The position numbers and the translations under genes are program-made. Shown here one piece after another: positions 24,960 through 34,829 of a stretch of 60,000 bases of DNA (position 1 is its first letter; the number at the start of each line of letters is the position of its first letter). The notes beneath the pieces are model-generated. The model did not search any database. It was given only the letters and a program-made list of their open reading frames with translations, and was not told where the DNA came from. This DNA comes from Tubulanus polymorphus (taxonomy: Eukaryota > Nemertea > Palaeonemertea > Tubulaniformes > Tubulanidae): NCBI RefSeq assembly GCF_964204645.1, contig NC_134034.1, positions 5,205,414 through 5,265,413 on the forward strand, read 5' to 3'.

Positions 24960-25215
24960 ATGGATTATAATACTCAGATTCGATGAAATTTGCTGATTGG
25001 TGATTCGTTGATGCGATGAAATTAGCTGATTGTTGATTCGTTGATCCGATGAAATTATAATTTGCTGATTGGTGATTCGTTGATCCGATTAAATTTGCTG
25101 ATTGGTGATTCGTTGATCCGATGAAATTATAATTTGCTGATTGGTGATTCGTTGATTCGATGAAATTATAATTTGCTGATTGGTGATTGGATGATTTATC
25201 GTAATTAACTAATTG
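24960..25215 (-). repeat. Coding minisatellite in the transposase N-terminus
   Basis: Units of 33-39 bp (gctgattggtgattcgttga plus tccgatgaaatt and an optional tataattt) repeat seven to eight times and translate in one frame to STNHQSANYNFIG-like peptides. Units differ by whole codons, so the frame is kept, which suggests selection on the frame while the gene was active. Confidence 0.85.
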
Positions 25216-25349
25216 GCGATTGGATGATTCGTTGTTATTAGCGGATGAATCTGAAATAAGAAAAGAAAAATTTAGCAAGATCTAATTATCTGATTAAATT
25301 AGTCCGGATTTAAACCCTCCAGATAAGAACGGATCAGTTAGGGTGGGCC

Positions 25350-25450
25350 CTTCTTCACCCGTCAAGGGATTCGAACCCACTACGCTAAAGCTGTTCTCCG
25401 AACCCCTTGACCTCACGAGTCGTTGGAGTCGTTACTAGCCGACCAGAATC
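25350..25450 (-). repeat. tRNA-like (SINE-type) segment
   Basis: On the minus strand there is a perfect Pol III B box (GGTTCGAATCC), an A-box-like TGAGGTCAAGGGG about 35 bases before it, and a 7 bp stem (GTCAAGG/CCTTGAC). The D arm and anticodon arm are not convincing, so it is not a tRNA gene. It is best read as the head of a tRNA-derived SINE or a tRNA pseudogene. Confidence 0.4.
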
Positions 25451-26240
25451 CGGTCATACCAATCACAGCGCTTGTAACAACCGACATTAGGCTTCTATTG
25501 GATTTCCCGTTAAATGGACCAATCAGCGAACGTTTTACCGAACAAGGAAGTATTTCGCAAATCGATGTCTGACGTCATGAGCAACAGTGCCAGTAATGAA
25601 ATCACGCTTCGTGGGGCCAGGGGGCTGGTGGAAGCGAGTTCGGGAGTGATACCGGACCTCTGGCAAGCGAGGATGGGGTGGGCCTAAATATATATTATTA
25701 AGACAATGTCACCAAGCGCAAGGTGCGAGGTGATTTTCCAGCGCCTGGTACTGGCGGGGTCTGGGTTCTTATTTGGGGTGATTTTCTGCATTTCAGTAAA
25801 GTAAAGAATTCATGTGAAATTCCCTTTCCCTGCTTCTTATACAGTTAAACAAAGATGTAATATTTCATTTTAAACGAAAGTATGTATTATGTAAAATTAT
25901 GTAAGATTTTTTTCAGTAATGTAGGAGGGGGGCAGGCTTACTGGCCCACCTCCCTAGATCTGCAAAATAACTTACTGAAATTAATTTGTTTTTCATGATT
26001 GGTGATTGATTGATTAGTTTCTTCGATTTTTGTTTTCGAACATTGTTTAGATTCTACAAAAAAAAGAATTCATGTGCATATCAAGATACCTATATATTTT
26101 TGGAATAAAGATAAAGATTTGTAAATGAATAATGTTGTTTTTTAATCTTATATTACCATTTTTGGCTTTTTTGTGGCTGCTGCAGCCCTGGCCTGTTCTT
26201 TTCTTTTCCTCGAAACTCTGAGTCTTATCATATAAGGCCT

Positions 26241-27216
26241 ATTTATTATTTGACTTCTGAAAAAAAAAACATGAAAAAATTATAAGATTGAGCTGAGCAA
26301 AAAGGTCGGAAAAAGGCGTTGTTTCGTTAGATTTCCTATACAGAAGAATAACTGCGGAGTTTCAGGTGTTCCGTGACAATTCATAGGCCACGATACTCTT
26401 AAATCCTAATGGAAAACGTTCAGAATGAAAGCCAATGTTGTGCCCTAGAAAAACAGCTGTTTTACGTTGTTATTTCACCATTTCGTTTCGAGGGGTGGAA
26501 GGTTGGTTTGCGGAAATCAAATGAAATTTTCTCGCCGCGGTTTTCACGGCAAAAGCTTGTTAAATGCACATTTTCGAGTTATTACGATATAAATGTCATA
26601 TAATTGGAAGTTGATTTTAATAATTAGTTAATTAACAGTAGATTCCGCTACTCTTTACACCCCCTGCATAAATTATAGAATAGACTCGTCCAGCTACGCA
26701 CGGCCTCGGTGCGCGGCCCGCGCTGGAACCGGCAAATTTCACGCATTCAAACAACTAGATCTCGGTCAATTCTTAATCAATTTTAATAAATGAACCTTCT
26801 ATATACTCCTTATAAGTAGTTTTAAAAAGTTACGTTGTGTAATAAAAAGAGCTTTCTTACTTTCCAAAATACGGTGGGAAACCACCCCTGAATCGATAGC
26901 CGAATTCGCGTTATAGCGTCTGCTGCCGATCTGACAGCTACGTCATCAAAATATCGCGTCATCAAAACGTAACTTTGTAGGCGGGGTTAAACTCTAACCA
27001 ACAACTAATCATTGAACGCCGTAGATAAAATAGAATTTGAATGACAGTTCTTGGCGTTTGACCTTTTTTTATAGGAAAATGCGAAGGGGAGACATTTTGA
27101 CCGTTACGCGCCGAGGTAACTAGGGACAACGCATTTCCGCTTATTATTGTATTCTTTCCAGCGAAATCGTTGCATTAACGAGACGTGTAGTATTGCCCTA
27201 TATAAAAAAAATAAAT
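26241..27216. other. Spacer without supported gene
   Basis: A 64-codon open frame at 26409-26603 has no known domain. A short CpG-rich patch (26695-26735) is present. Nothing else is seen. Confidence 0.4.
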
Positions 27217-27876
27217 ATAGCTGCAAAGCAGCGACAACGGGTCTCTGCCTTGCTGGTTTAAATGTTGCTCTGGGAAGCGCACAAAGATTTCACCAATTTA
27301 TAACATGTGGCTATTTTGAAGGAGCGCGACACATATCCGGGATATATGGATCCACAAGGGCTACCACGTAAAAAAGTACTGATGTACCTTAATTGTCTGG
27401 TGCTTTCATAGTTCCGTTGGGAGTTGCATGGACTAATCGCTCTCATTGGCATATGGCACTTATGTATATATGTACTTATACCATGTTTTTGATGTATCCA
27501 GCTTTGAAACTGAATCAATCTACTTGTACTCAATAAATGCTAATTGATTTCAGCATGCAGTCGTGAAGCATTTTGACAATATCACATCATTGAAGATCTT
27601 GATTTGTTCTATCAAGAACTCAATCTTATTCTGATGAGTTGACATTGAACAGAGATAGAAATACATCTCTAGTCTGTTAATTCGATAAAAGACATCTGTT
27701 TTATTGAAATATTTGAAAACATACATATGTAAAGTTGTAGATTGCCAATAAAGCACTTATTTTCAATATTATAATAAATTAATTACTGATGGAATCCCAA
27801 GCGACGAATCCCTTCAGGTCACATGTATGTAAAATGTCAGATCACCCGTTATTGCTGCGTTACAGCTTTATTTTAT
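27217..27876 (+). repeat. Non-autonomous element with 29 bp imperfect terminal inverted repeats
   Basis: The left end aatatagctgcaaagcagcg plus acaacgggt (from about 27219) and the right end acccgttattgctgcgttac plus agctttatt (27848-27876) are imperfect inverted repeats. The body matches 7428-8043 in inverted orientation. No transposase is encoded. Confidence 0.65.
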
Positions 27877-28470
27877 ATTTGATTTTTGGAAGGTCCCTGA
27901 TGCAGTCAGTTTGTCTAAGCATCGAAGCAATGCAGTCTAACTAGTTTACGTCTCAGTTGCAGCGTGGTAGCGCGGACATTATATTGCTCACTTAAATCAC
28001 TTACACAGGCCGATGTTTTTCAGTGTGTAATCTCCATCGTACTCAGCATTACAGGGACGATGAGGAATTGAATTTAAGGTACCCGAGCCCTCAACATCAT
28101 TCGAGCAAAAGACCTTAACTGACTTCTCAGAATTTAATTATGAGTCTACTAGTAGGTTTTTCTAAATTGCTGAATGCTTTTTGCTCTTTGAAAATTAGTC
28201 AAATAAATTTTCATTCTATTGAAAGAAATTCTACTGAACACAGATTTTGAAATGTATGATGTGTTTTTTGATTTATCCAGGTGAAATAATTACAGCAAAA
28301 TCAACTGACGACCAACAAAGTGAAGTTTTCATTTATCTTCGGATAATTTGTCTACCCCCCATGATACAAGCATTTTGGCTACACCTTTTGAAACCTCAAC
28401 GCTTCATCTACTCGCGCCAATTAGTCAGCCTCAGTCGATTTTCATGCCATCTTACCTCTCTCCACCTCTG
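27877..28470. other. Spacer
   Basis: No gene, repeat or regulatory cluster is supported. Confidence 0.4.
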
Positions 28471-28474
28471 TATG

Positions 28475-28477
<3 letters not shown>

Positions 28478-28522
<45 letters not shown>

Positions 28523-28591
28523 ATATATATACGTACGTACGTACGTACGTACGTACGTACATACATACATACATACATACATACATACATG
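28478..28591 (+). repeat. Compound microsatellite (TA)n-(ACGT)n-(ACAT)n
   Basis: About 50 bp of TA repeats are followed by seven ACGT-type units and then eight CATA units. ORFs crossing it on both strands translate to YIYIYI and RTYVRTYV runs and are artefacts. Confidence 0.95.
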
Positions 28592-28893
28592 GGTGGGTGA
28601 CAGTAAACTGATACGTCAATTCCATAGGCCTTAGTCAGCAGTGTACGTACCTGTTGAACCAAACTCTCCAAGTTTTCACGAGAATTTATAAGCCACATAG
28701 GCTTTTCCTGCTGCTATAAACATCCCTGAAAAATTTGGTCCAGAGCAAGAAAATTCTGGGACAAAATTTCGCAGCAGGAAATTGTTGCCTGGATTATCTT
28801 TGTATTCTTCTTTGAAAAACATTGTAATAAATTGAAGAGGACACACGGATCCACTTAATTTCTATTATCTACAAGTTCTTTTCGCTTTCAGAC

Positions 28894-29050
28894 ACAGTAA
28901 CTCACTTAATTCGGATGACATATTGCGCCTGCCCGAATCAAGTACAATCTGAATGATGAATAATAGTTAGCTTACATGGCTCCAGGTTAAATGAACCAAA
29001 TTTTCATCCAAATTAAGCGAAAAAACCCAAATTAAGTGAGTTTTACCGTA
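28894..29050 (+). repeat. Miniature inverted-repeat element
   Basis: Left cagtaactcacttaattcgg and right ccaaattaagtgagttttac are imperfect inverted repeats about 157 bp apart. The form fits a Tc1/mariner or pogo-type MITE. Target duplication is unclear. Confidence 0.5.
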
Positions 29051-29199
29051 ATCACATGAAGGATTTTATCGGCGTCCTTCTCTGTAGATTTCATAAACAA
29101 ATAGCGATAGCTGGGGGAAAACGTTATTTCACCCGTATGCTTGCGTGTTCGAATCCCAATTTTCGTGGAAATGTCTTAGAATTTTCCAAAGTCCAGCGC

Positions 29200-29335
29200 A
29201 TTCTCGCATGCGCATTGCATTAATTTGTGGATGGTTTCAACTTTACACAAATTGCTCCGATTTCTCTGTCTGCGTCCGCCATCTTGGCACACGAACAATC
29301 TTGCACAATCTATAGGCCTTGCGCATGCGCGCTAG
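29200..29335 (-). promoter_or_regulatory. Promoter-like cluster with NRF1 and YY1/TISU motifs
   Basis: Two NRF1-type palindromes (GCATGCGCA near 29206 and GCGCATGCGC at 29321-29330) flank a minus-strand CAAGATGGCGGA (29286-29275), an almost perfect TISU/YY1 initiator. Its ATG (29282-29280) opens MADADREIGAIC before a possible donor GTAAAG. The arrangement is typical of animal housekeeping promoters. No later exon was identified in 27.9-29.2 kb, so this could be the start of a gene whose exons I cannot see or an orphan promoter. Confidence 0.45.
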
Positions 29336-30535
29336 ACAAAAATTGCAAAACGAGGCTAAAAGCCGGCGACTCGCCGTAGATAGTCGGAGCGTTCCGTCAA
29401 GTGCCGGAGATCAACCGAAATTTTGAGTCAGATCCCCGAAAAAAAAGCGTGAAGTCCGTGATTTATCGGTAATTTGCCGTTTATTGTCGGAATTTGCCGC
29501 TAAAAAAACGGGAATCTCCGAACTCTTTTTAACAGTGTGGCATTGGGATTACTTGCGCTTTCAAAATGCCTGGAGGAACAGGCGTTATAATATTTTTTCG
29601 AATGTATTCCCTCAAGCGACTGACAAACGGTTTCAACATTACTCTCGGCATGATGATTATATAGTCTCGTATAGTTGCAACTGTGAATACACTTATACGC
29701 CAGTAACGGTTTCCTACTGAGCTGCCGAAATAGTATACATTTAACTATTTCCCCGTTTAGATATTAATTTGAAAATGCTGGCTCTCGATAATTGAAATTT
29801 AGGATATAAAATAAGAAAGTTGATGAAAGATGATTAAGATCGATGATGCTGAGGCGATTTTGGACACTCAAATTTGTTGTCACGAACACTAGGTGACTGC
29901 ATGGCCCTTACCCATCAATATAAAAAGATCGATTAGTATATGGTGGAAGCTAAAAAAAAGTGGATCAGAAAAGGTTTCGGTGACCTGGGGCTTGCTGAGA
30001 CCTCAAAATGTGTATACATACATTTTCGTGACCCTTAAGTTGACCCCCAACCAAAATATTTGTCCAATGATTGCCTATCCAAACGTGTGGAAGACCATGT
30101 TGTGCGAATCGATCCTCGTATAGTACACGCTAACTTTCCAATTAACGTTGACACCCACCATTCGAAATCGTGGTTTGTTACTACGATTTTGATTATTTGG
30201 TGATCAAAATGTCCCGTGGTCTCCTCTATGATACGCAGACGTGTCATAGGATATACTCATTCTGAGTTTATGTAAGGGGTCGAATATCTGTTTATGTGAG
30301 GAAAATGAACAGAATGAAAATCTGCATTTTTCATTCCTCATATAGTCGAGTGGGGAAAAGTGGAACAGCTAACTAGATATTCAAATATGGTGGCAACACC
30401 GCATGAGATATTATGGCGAGTTTTGCTGAGGACGATGCTATATCATATTCTTAAACTTTGAAATGCAACAAGGTCACACATCTGGTATACCCTAGCAACC
30501 AGGTCCCCCTGGAGTAGAGTACCGCAATTGTCCCA
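29336..30535. other. Spacer without supported gene
   Basis: Open frames at 29484-29720 and 29893-30123 have no recognisable domain. Nothing else is supported. Confidence 0.4.
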
Positions 30536-30699
30536 CTTTACCCCACTGGGGGGGGGGGGGGGGAATGTGGGACAGGTCTATAAATTCATAAATTGGTTAA
30601 ACTGCTTTTATTTTGACAGAAAATAATTGACTTGACAAAATCATACCAAGGTTTTAGGTTTGAAAAGAGAATTCCATATTACATAATCAAAATAGTGCC

Positions 30700-32640
30700 T
30701 TTAAATTGTAAGATTACACATTTATAACTACTTAGCACACTCTTCACAGATGAAATCATACATAGATTTACCAAAAACCCCAAGATGGGGTGGAAGCCTT
30801 ATACCCTTATAAATAACAGTAGGTGGGACAAAGTCCCCAGCTGCATTGCAGCAAATCATTATTGTTATCAGTATGCCTCTTTCACCTGAAGTTATTTGGT
30901 TAGAATCCTTCTTACCCTTCTTACCTACAATTTATTTTACCCCCGGTACAAGACTTTAACCAGACTCGTCGGTGTTGTCATATCGCGGAAAGACGGAATC
31001 GCGGAATTTTCCAAAAACGCGGAATTTCTTCATTTTTACTTTAAATAGAAAACGGGTTTTCCCACGGGGATACCCACTGTCGGACAGGGCACCGGACCGA
31101 TTGATGCAACGAGTTAGGTTCGAGTCCCATTATTTGCAGGCAATTTTATATGGAATTATTATATTACGATACCGTTGACTGGCTGCCACCTGTAGAAGAA
31201 GTCAGAATCAAGTGGGGTGAAAGAGACCAGGCACCTAATGTCTATTTCTACTGGGCAAACTTCGGTTATCGAAGTTCATCGACTTTTTGAGAACTTCAGA
31301 AACGAATATTATCAGATAAATATTGAGCACGTTCGCAGTGTCGGACCGTAGTTGTAGATGGTTGCAAACATGAAATCCTACGACCAAACAAGTACCGGTT
31401 CAAATTCCTTCGTCAAATTCGTCCAGTACCGGTACCAATAAGATTCTTTTGATCCAAATAATCAGCATAGGAACATATATGTTATAGCAGTCACAAAGAA
31501 AACATTTAAAAAAACGAAACCATTTTATAATCTTTCATATCATTTAATTCTAAAAGATAAACCACATTCGCTTATAACAACAATGTAGACACACAACACG
31601 CATGAACAATCCTAAGCCAGAATGAAATATACATAATGTCTATTTATTTTCGTCTGACATCGATCCAGTTCCACAGTTGTGAGTTAACTCTGAGTTACTT
31701 AGAATCAATTCATTTCCAATGTTTTAAATCCAGAGACCAGAGTCAAATCTTGGAGAATGACCCATGGTGTCATCACAAATCCTACGTTTACGTACCATTG
31801 ATTTGTATTCCTTCAGTTAATGCAGTGATACTCTGTATCACTGAATTCGCAAAGCACGTATTGCCTAGGTTCTACATTATTTGGAACAGTATCGTTAAGT
31901 TGTTGACTGGCGATATAATAAATTATCAAATACTAATTCCCGGTGTTGAAAACCTGGGTCCGATGCCCTGTCCGACAGTGGGTATCCCCGTGGAAAAACC
32001 CGTTTACTATTTATAGTTAAAATGAAGAAATTCCGCGTTTTTGGAAAATTCCGCGATTCCGTCTTTCCGCGATATGACAACACCGCCAGACTCGTCTATG
32101 TTATATACCGTGCTTGGATTCCCAAAAACCTTAGCTTGAGCATAAACAGTGTCCAGAAGCTTAAAGAACTGTTCTACAAGGGGCTTATTCATGTATTGCC
32201 CTTGCAATTGACAAACCCTGAGGTTTGCGAATCGTTACATCAGGATTTCGTTTCTTGAATCCAGTCCACCAATCATCTGTCGCTTTTTCACCACGAAACA
32301 TATTTTCGATTCCAAATCTGTTCATGAATTGAATTGAATGTTAAATCTAGAACATCTTGTTTGGTTAGAGGAAAAACCCAGTCCTCGAACTCAAATATAT
32401 ACTTCACTAAATCATTCTCTCGTTGTATTGTCAATAATCCATCTCTTCCAAGTTTTTTAGATCCAGCTACTTTCTTCACATTTCCTGTTGCATGACGCTG
32501 CAATGTAGAACGCGGGACCTTGAACATGTCTGCAGCCTCCCTGTATGACATATGCCCATCTTTACAACTGACAATGGCCATTTTCATATCATCTTCATCC
32601 CAGTTAACTAGGCATCTTTGCTGTAATTAAATTCGAATTT
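30700..32640 (-). pseudogene. Pogo/Tigger-family transposase, interrupted after the first catalytic Asp
   Basis: Minus strand. A Psq-type helix-turn-helix at 32587-32440 (SYREAADMFKVPRSTLQRH) is followed by a CENP-B-like DNA-binding part (DDWWTGFKKRNPDV, near 32260-32215). A short frame change leads to 32207-32096 with the first DDE motif YNIDESG. The miniature element then intervenes (30970-32085). The DDE core resumes at 30930-30720 (SGERGILITIMICCNAAGDFVPP) and stops. The rest of the core (second Asp and last Asp) is not found. The gene is a recognisable but dead pogo copy. Confidence 0.85.
30970..32085. mobile_element. Mutator-like miniature transposon (long TIRs, 10 bp target duplication)
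   Basis: The terminal inverted repeats are about 128 bp (30970-31098 and 31957-32085), starting CGGTGTTGTCATATCGCGG, with only a few differences. The target duplication is CCAGACTCGT (30960-30969 and 32086-32095). Long TIRs with a 9-11 bp duplication are typical of Mutator-like elements. No transposase is encoded. A segment at 31660-31730 resembles the palindromic MITE at 48579-48690. Confidence 0.85.
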
Positions 32641-33247
32641 AATTAGAAATATGGTAATGGGGGAAAGTGGGACACCTAGAAATATCCATCAAATAATTTA
32701 TTTCTATTAATAACCTATTTCAAAAATATACGATTCATTAACTGATTCATGTTGGAAACTTTGTTTTGCTTTAAACATTGAATGCGGATAAGAAGCATTT
32801 GCTGACAAGTTTTTTTCAATTAAACAATGTACGCCCCATATTTGAGCATTGGCCCTCACAGGGCACCATACATATGCAACCCATGCTGTAGAAGAGCCAT
32901 GCATAGATAATCAGTACTAGAGTGCTGTTGCATACAGTTGACATGTATTACAATGCTTATAAAGCACATTTTAAATTTAAAATCATTGTAAGGTACGTGT
33001 AATATTTTTCTAAAGATGTTATACTTACTATAGGTACAATTTCCAGGGTCCTAAAATGAGGCTCTGTGGTGCAAATCGACTGAAATGATTTTTTCGTGTA
33101 CAGCAAAAAGTTTTCAACTTGTAACACGTCTACGGTGATGCACAAGTACATTCTGTGTGTTAGTTATACTAACTGCTTCAAGATGTCAGCACCAGCTAGT
33201 CTCAAAGTGAACCTGTCCCACATTCCCCCGTGTCCCACTTTCCCCCA

Positions 33248-34029
33248 CCCTACTATATAATAGATTACTGGTAAAATGTAATATCATCTGAGATATTATC
33301 AATTCTTCTTACAGAATACCGATTGAATATATTTTAAGAATAATTCTACCATTACTCTGAAGCAGGATGCAGGGCGCATGTTTTGTAGGGCCACGTGCAT
33401 TTTACTTATTTGATTTTGCGTAAGAAGTAAATTCATCTAATTTAGATTATGCTTTCTTTAATTTAGGAGAATTCTATCATTACTCTTGGGTAGGATGCGA
33501 GAAAAACATCGTGAAGTGTCGACAAGCAACACACCTTATACCAAACTTACCATTCTTTATGAAAATTAGTTACATTTTACAAGAATTCCGACTTAGTCGA
33601 TGAGCATAACCACCCTGCAGTCTCATCAGCAGATAATATAACACTCAACTACGAACACTGATACTTTGGGATCTCTCATACATCTGCACTAAAGCCTCAA
33701 AATAGCCAGGAAGGAGAGTCAGTATGTACTGCCACCAAAATAAACACAACCAATTGCAATACGTGTGTACTATAGATAAACAAAGTAATAGTAAACATCG
33801 CGACGTGCTTGTTCAATCCAGCCAAAAGTTGAAGTATTTACATTTGATTTAAGATAAGATAATCCGTAAGCTAATCCATAAAATAGAATCATTTTGAAAG
33901 CTATTCACTTAGGTGCGTTGCTAGGCTCTCCTCATTTTCACTACATGCTTCCGTTTCACTATCGTCTCCTCCATTTGATACATCCATCTCATTCTGAATT
34001 ACTCGATTCTGAACATTCGGCATCAGCAC
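33248..34029. other. Spacer
   Basis: No gene is supported. A loose repeat (ttctaycattactct...aggatgc) occurs at about 33346 and 33470. Confidence 0.4.
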
Positions 34030-34643
34030 CTATATGATATTCCTCTCTATTTGTAAGTCAAATAATTTATGTATATCCCAAAATTCGTTTGCCACCTTCA
34101 CAACATGATTTACAAGCTTTTTCCCAATCCCTAGCTGTAACCTTTCAAAACCTTCATCGCACAATGGTAATAGGTTTTTCATTTTAAAAGTAACATTGTG
34201 ACTTGCAACATAGCCTTTAATTCGCGGTCAAATCAATTCTATGGGATTAACATTACGGTGGTATGGAGGGAGTCTCAAGATTGCATGTCCATGTTCTGCG
34301 GCGATGGGTATCAATTTTAAATTTTGGAAATGGTGGAAGATTTTTTTTGAATGATTGTCCAAAGCTCGGCACGAAGATCTTTTTCATTGAAGATATTTCC
34401 TATTTCTTTAACCACCCGACCATCTATTATTTGGGTGATTTTTTGTTGGTGCCTTCTTTATCCAAACAACACTGTGGACCTGGTAACGACAATGAATCGC
34501 CGGTCGACGAGAGTCCACCAGCCACTGATATCTGCGTTATTAAAGAATTGGGCAGAATGGTGGAAGTTTTTCAGTGAACCATTTCTCGGAAGTTTTTAGC
34601 ATGCATTTCATTTCTGGTCACCACCTGTCTTCAACTTCGATAG
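34030..34643 (-). pseudogene. Tc1/mariner-like (DDE_3) transposase C-terminal remnant
   Basis: On the minus strand 34308-34030 reads EHGHAILRLPPYHRNVNPIE, the hallmark end of a DDE_3 superfamily endonuclease with the final catalytic Glu in NPIEL. A stop follows three codons later, then the frame stays open (KGYVASHNVTFKM) for about 65 codons. Upstream frames to 34640 are broken and only weakly recognisable. The remnant borders the Pao 3' LTR directly. Confidence 0.75.
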
Positions 34644-34825
34644 GCCTTTGGTCATAAGGATTACTTTGGATATTTCTTGATTATCTCTTGGGAGGCCTCC
34701 ATTCTCCTTCCAGAAGCATGCTCTGCTTACTTCCTCTTTTTTGGGGGGCAGCACCGTCTGGTACTATCTTAAAATTACTTTGCTTCTTAACTTAAAAACT
34801 AACTAACTTAGAGCTACGGGAACAT
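34644..34825 (-). repeat. Pao 3' LTR (end lacks about 5 bases)
   Basis: 182 bp match 53848-54029 with a handful of substitutions (for example gtcataagg/gtcataaag and cttccagaagcatgctc/cttcctgaagcatgttc). The TIR element at 34830-37193 lies immediately at the LTR start. Confidence 0.85.
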
Positions 34826-34829
34826 ACTC

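Larger units (their letters stand above)
20061..26240 (-). pseudogene. DDE-type transposase gene with an internal PHD finger, broken
   Basis: Minus-strand gene. Candidate short exons with basic or polar residues lie near 26240-26160 and 26054-25977. A large exon starts at 25258 with repeats of the form STNHQSANYNFIG, then a Gln-rich coiled region, then a conserved helix block (RANRLRTFL...LSPSDALQMHLL) to 24487. It continues after the LTR insertion at 21955-21075 with the catalytic-like part: IWIKFGADKRG, then FIIGDYCWLCNAMG...PCLW. A PHD finger follows at 20918-20750 (C-x2-C, HKWLHYQCAG, YVCAQC). The C-terminal part is at 20551-20061 (TITPKIHVLVFEV, SEQVLEGKHNS). Proposed acidic triad: D of GADK, D of GDY, E of SEQ or VLEG. 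Frameshifts are seen near 20930, 20540 and 20330. The family recurs in invertebrate genomes in my recollection but I cannot name it with confidence. Confidence 0.65.
30540..33247 (-). mobile_element. Pogo-like DNA transposon, split by a miniature element
   Basis: Both ends share the inverted motif gggggaatgtgggacaggt (left 30550-30577, preceded by a 16-17 base G run; right complement at 33211-33230 followed by gtcccactttcccccaccc). A third similar motif (gggggaaagtgggacacc) lies at 32657, so termini are approximate. The interior codes for a pogo/Tigger-type transposase on the minus strand. Confidence 0.7.

Noticed and set aside
25350-25450. Functional tRNA gene
   Set aside because: Only B box and one stem are good; D arm and anticodon arm do not fold convincingly.
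28247-28698. ORFs on both strands across 28.25-28.70 kb
   Set aside because: They translate a TA/ACGT/ACAT microsatellite and have no domain.
34263-34577. 104-codon plus-strand ORF
   Set aside because: It is the opposite strand of the mariner-like transposase remnant.
34644-34825. Unrelated solo LTR instead of Pao 3' LTR
   Set aside because: The polypurine tract and LTR start on the other side of the nested element match the Pao order, so it is the element's own 3' LTR.
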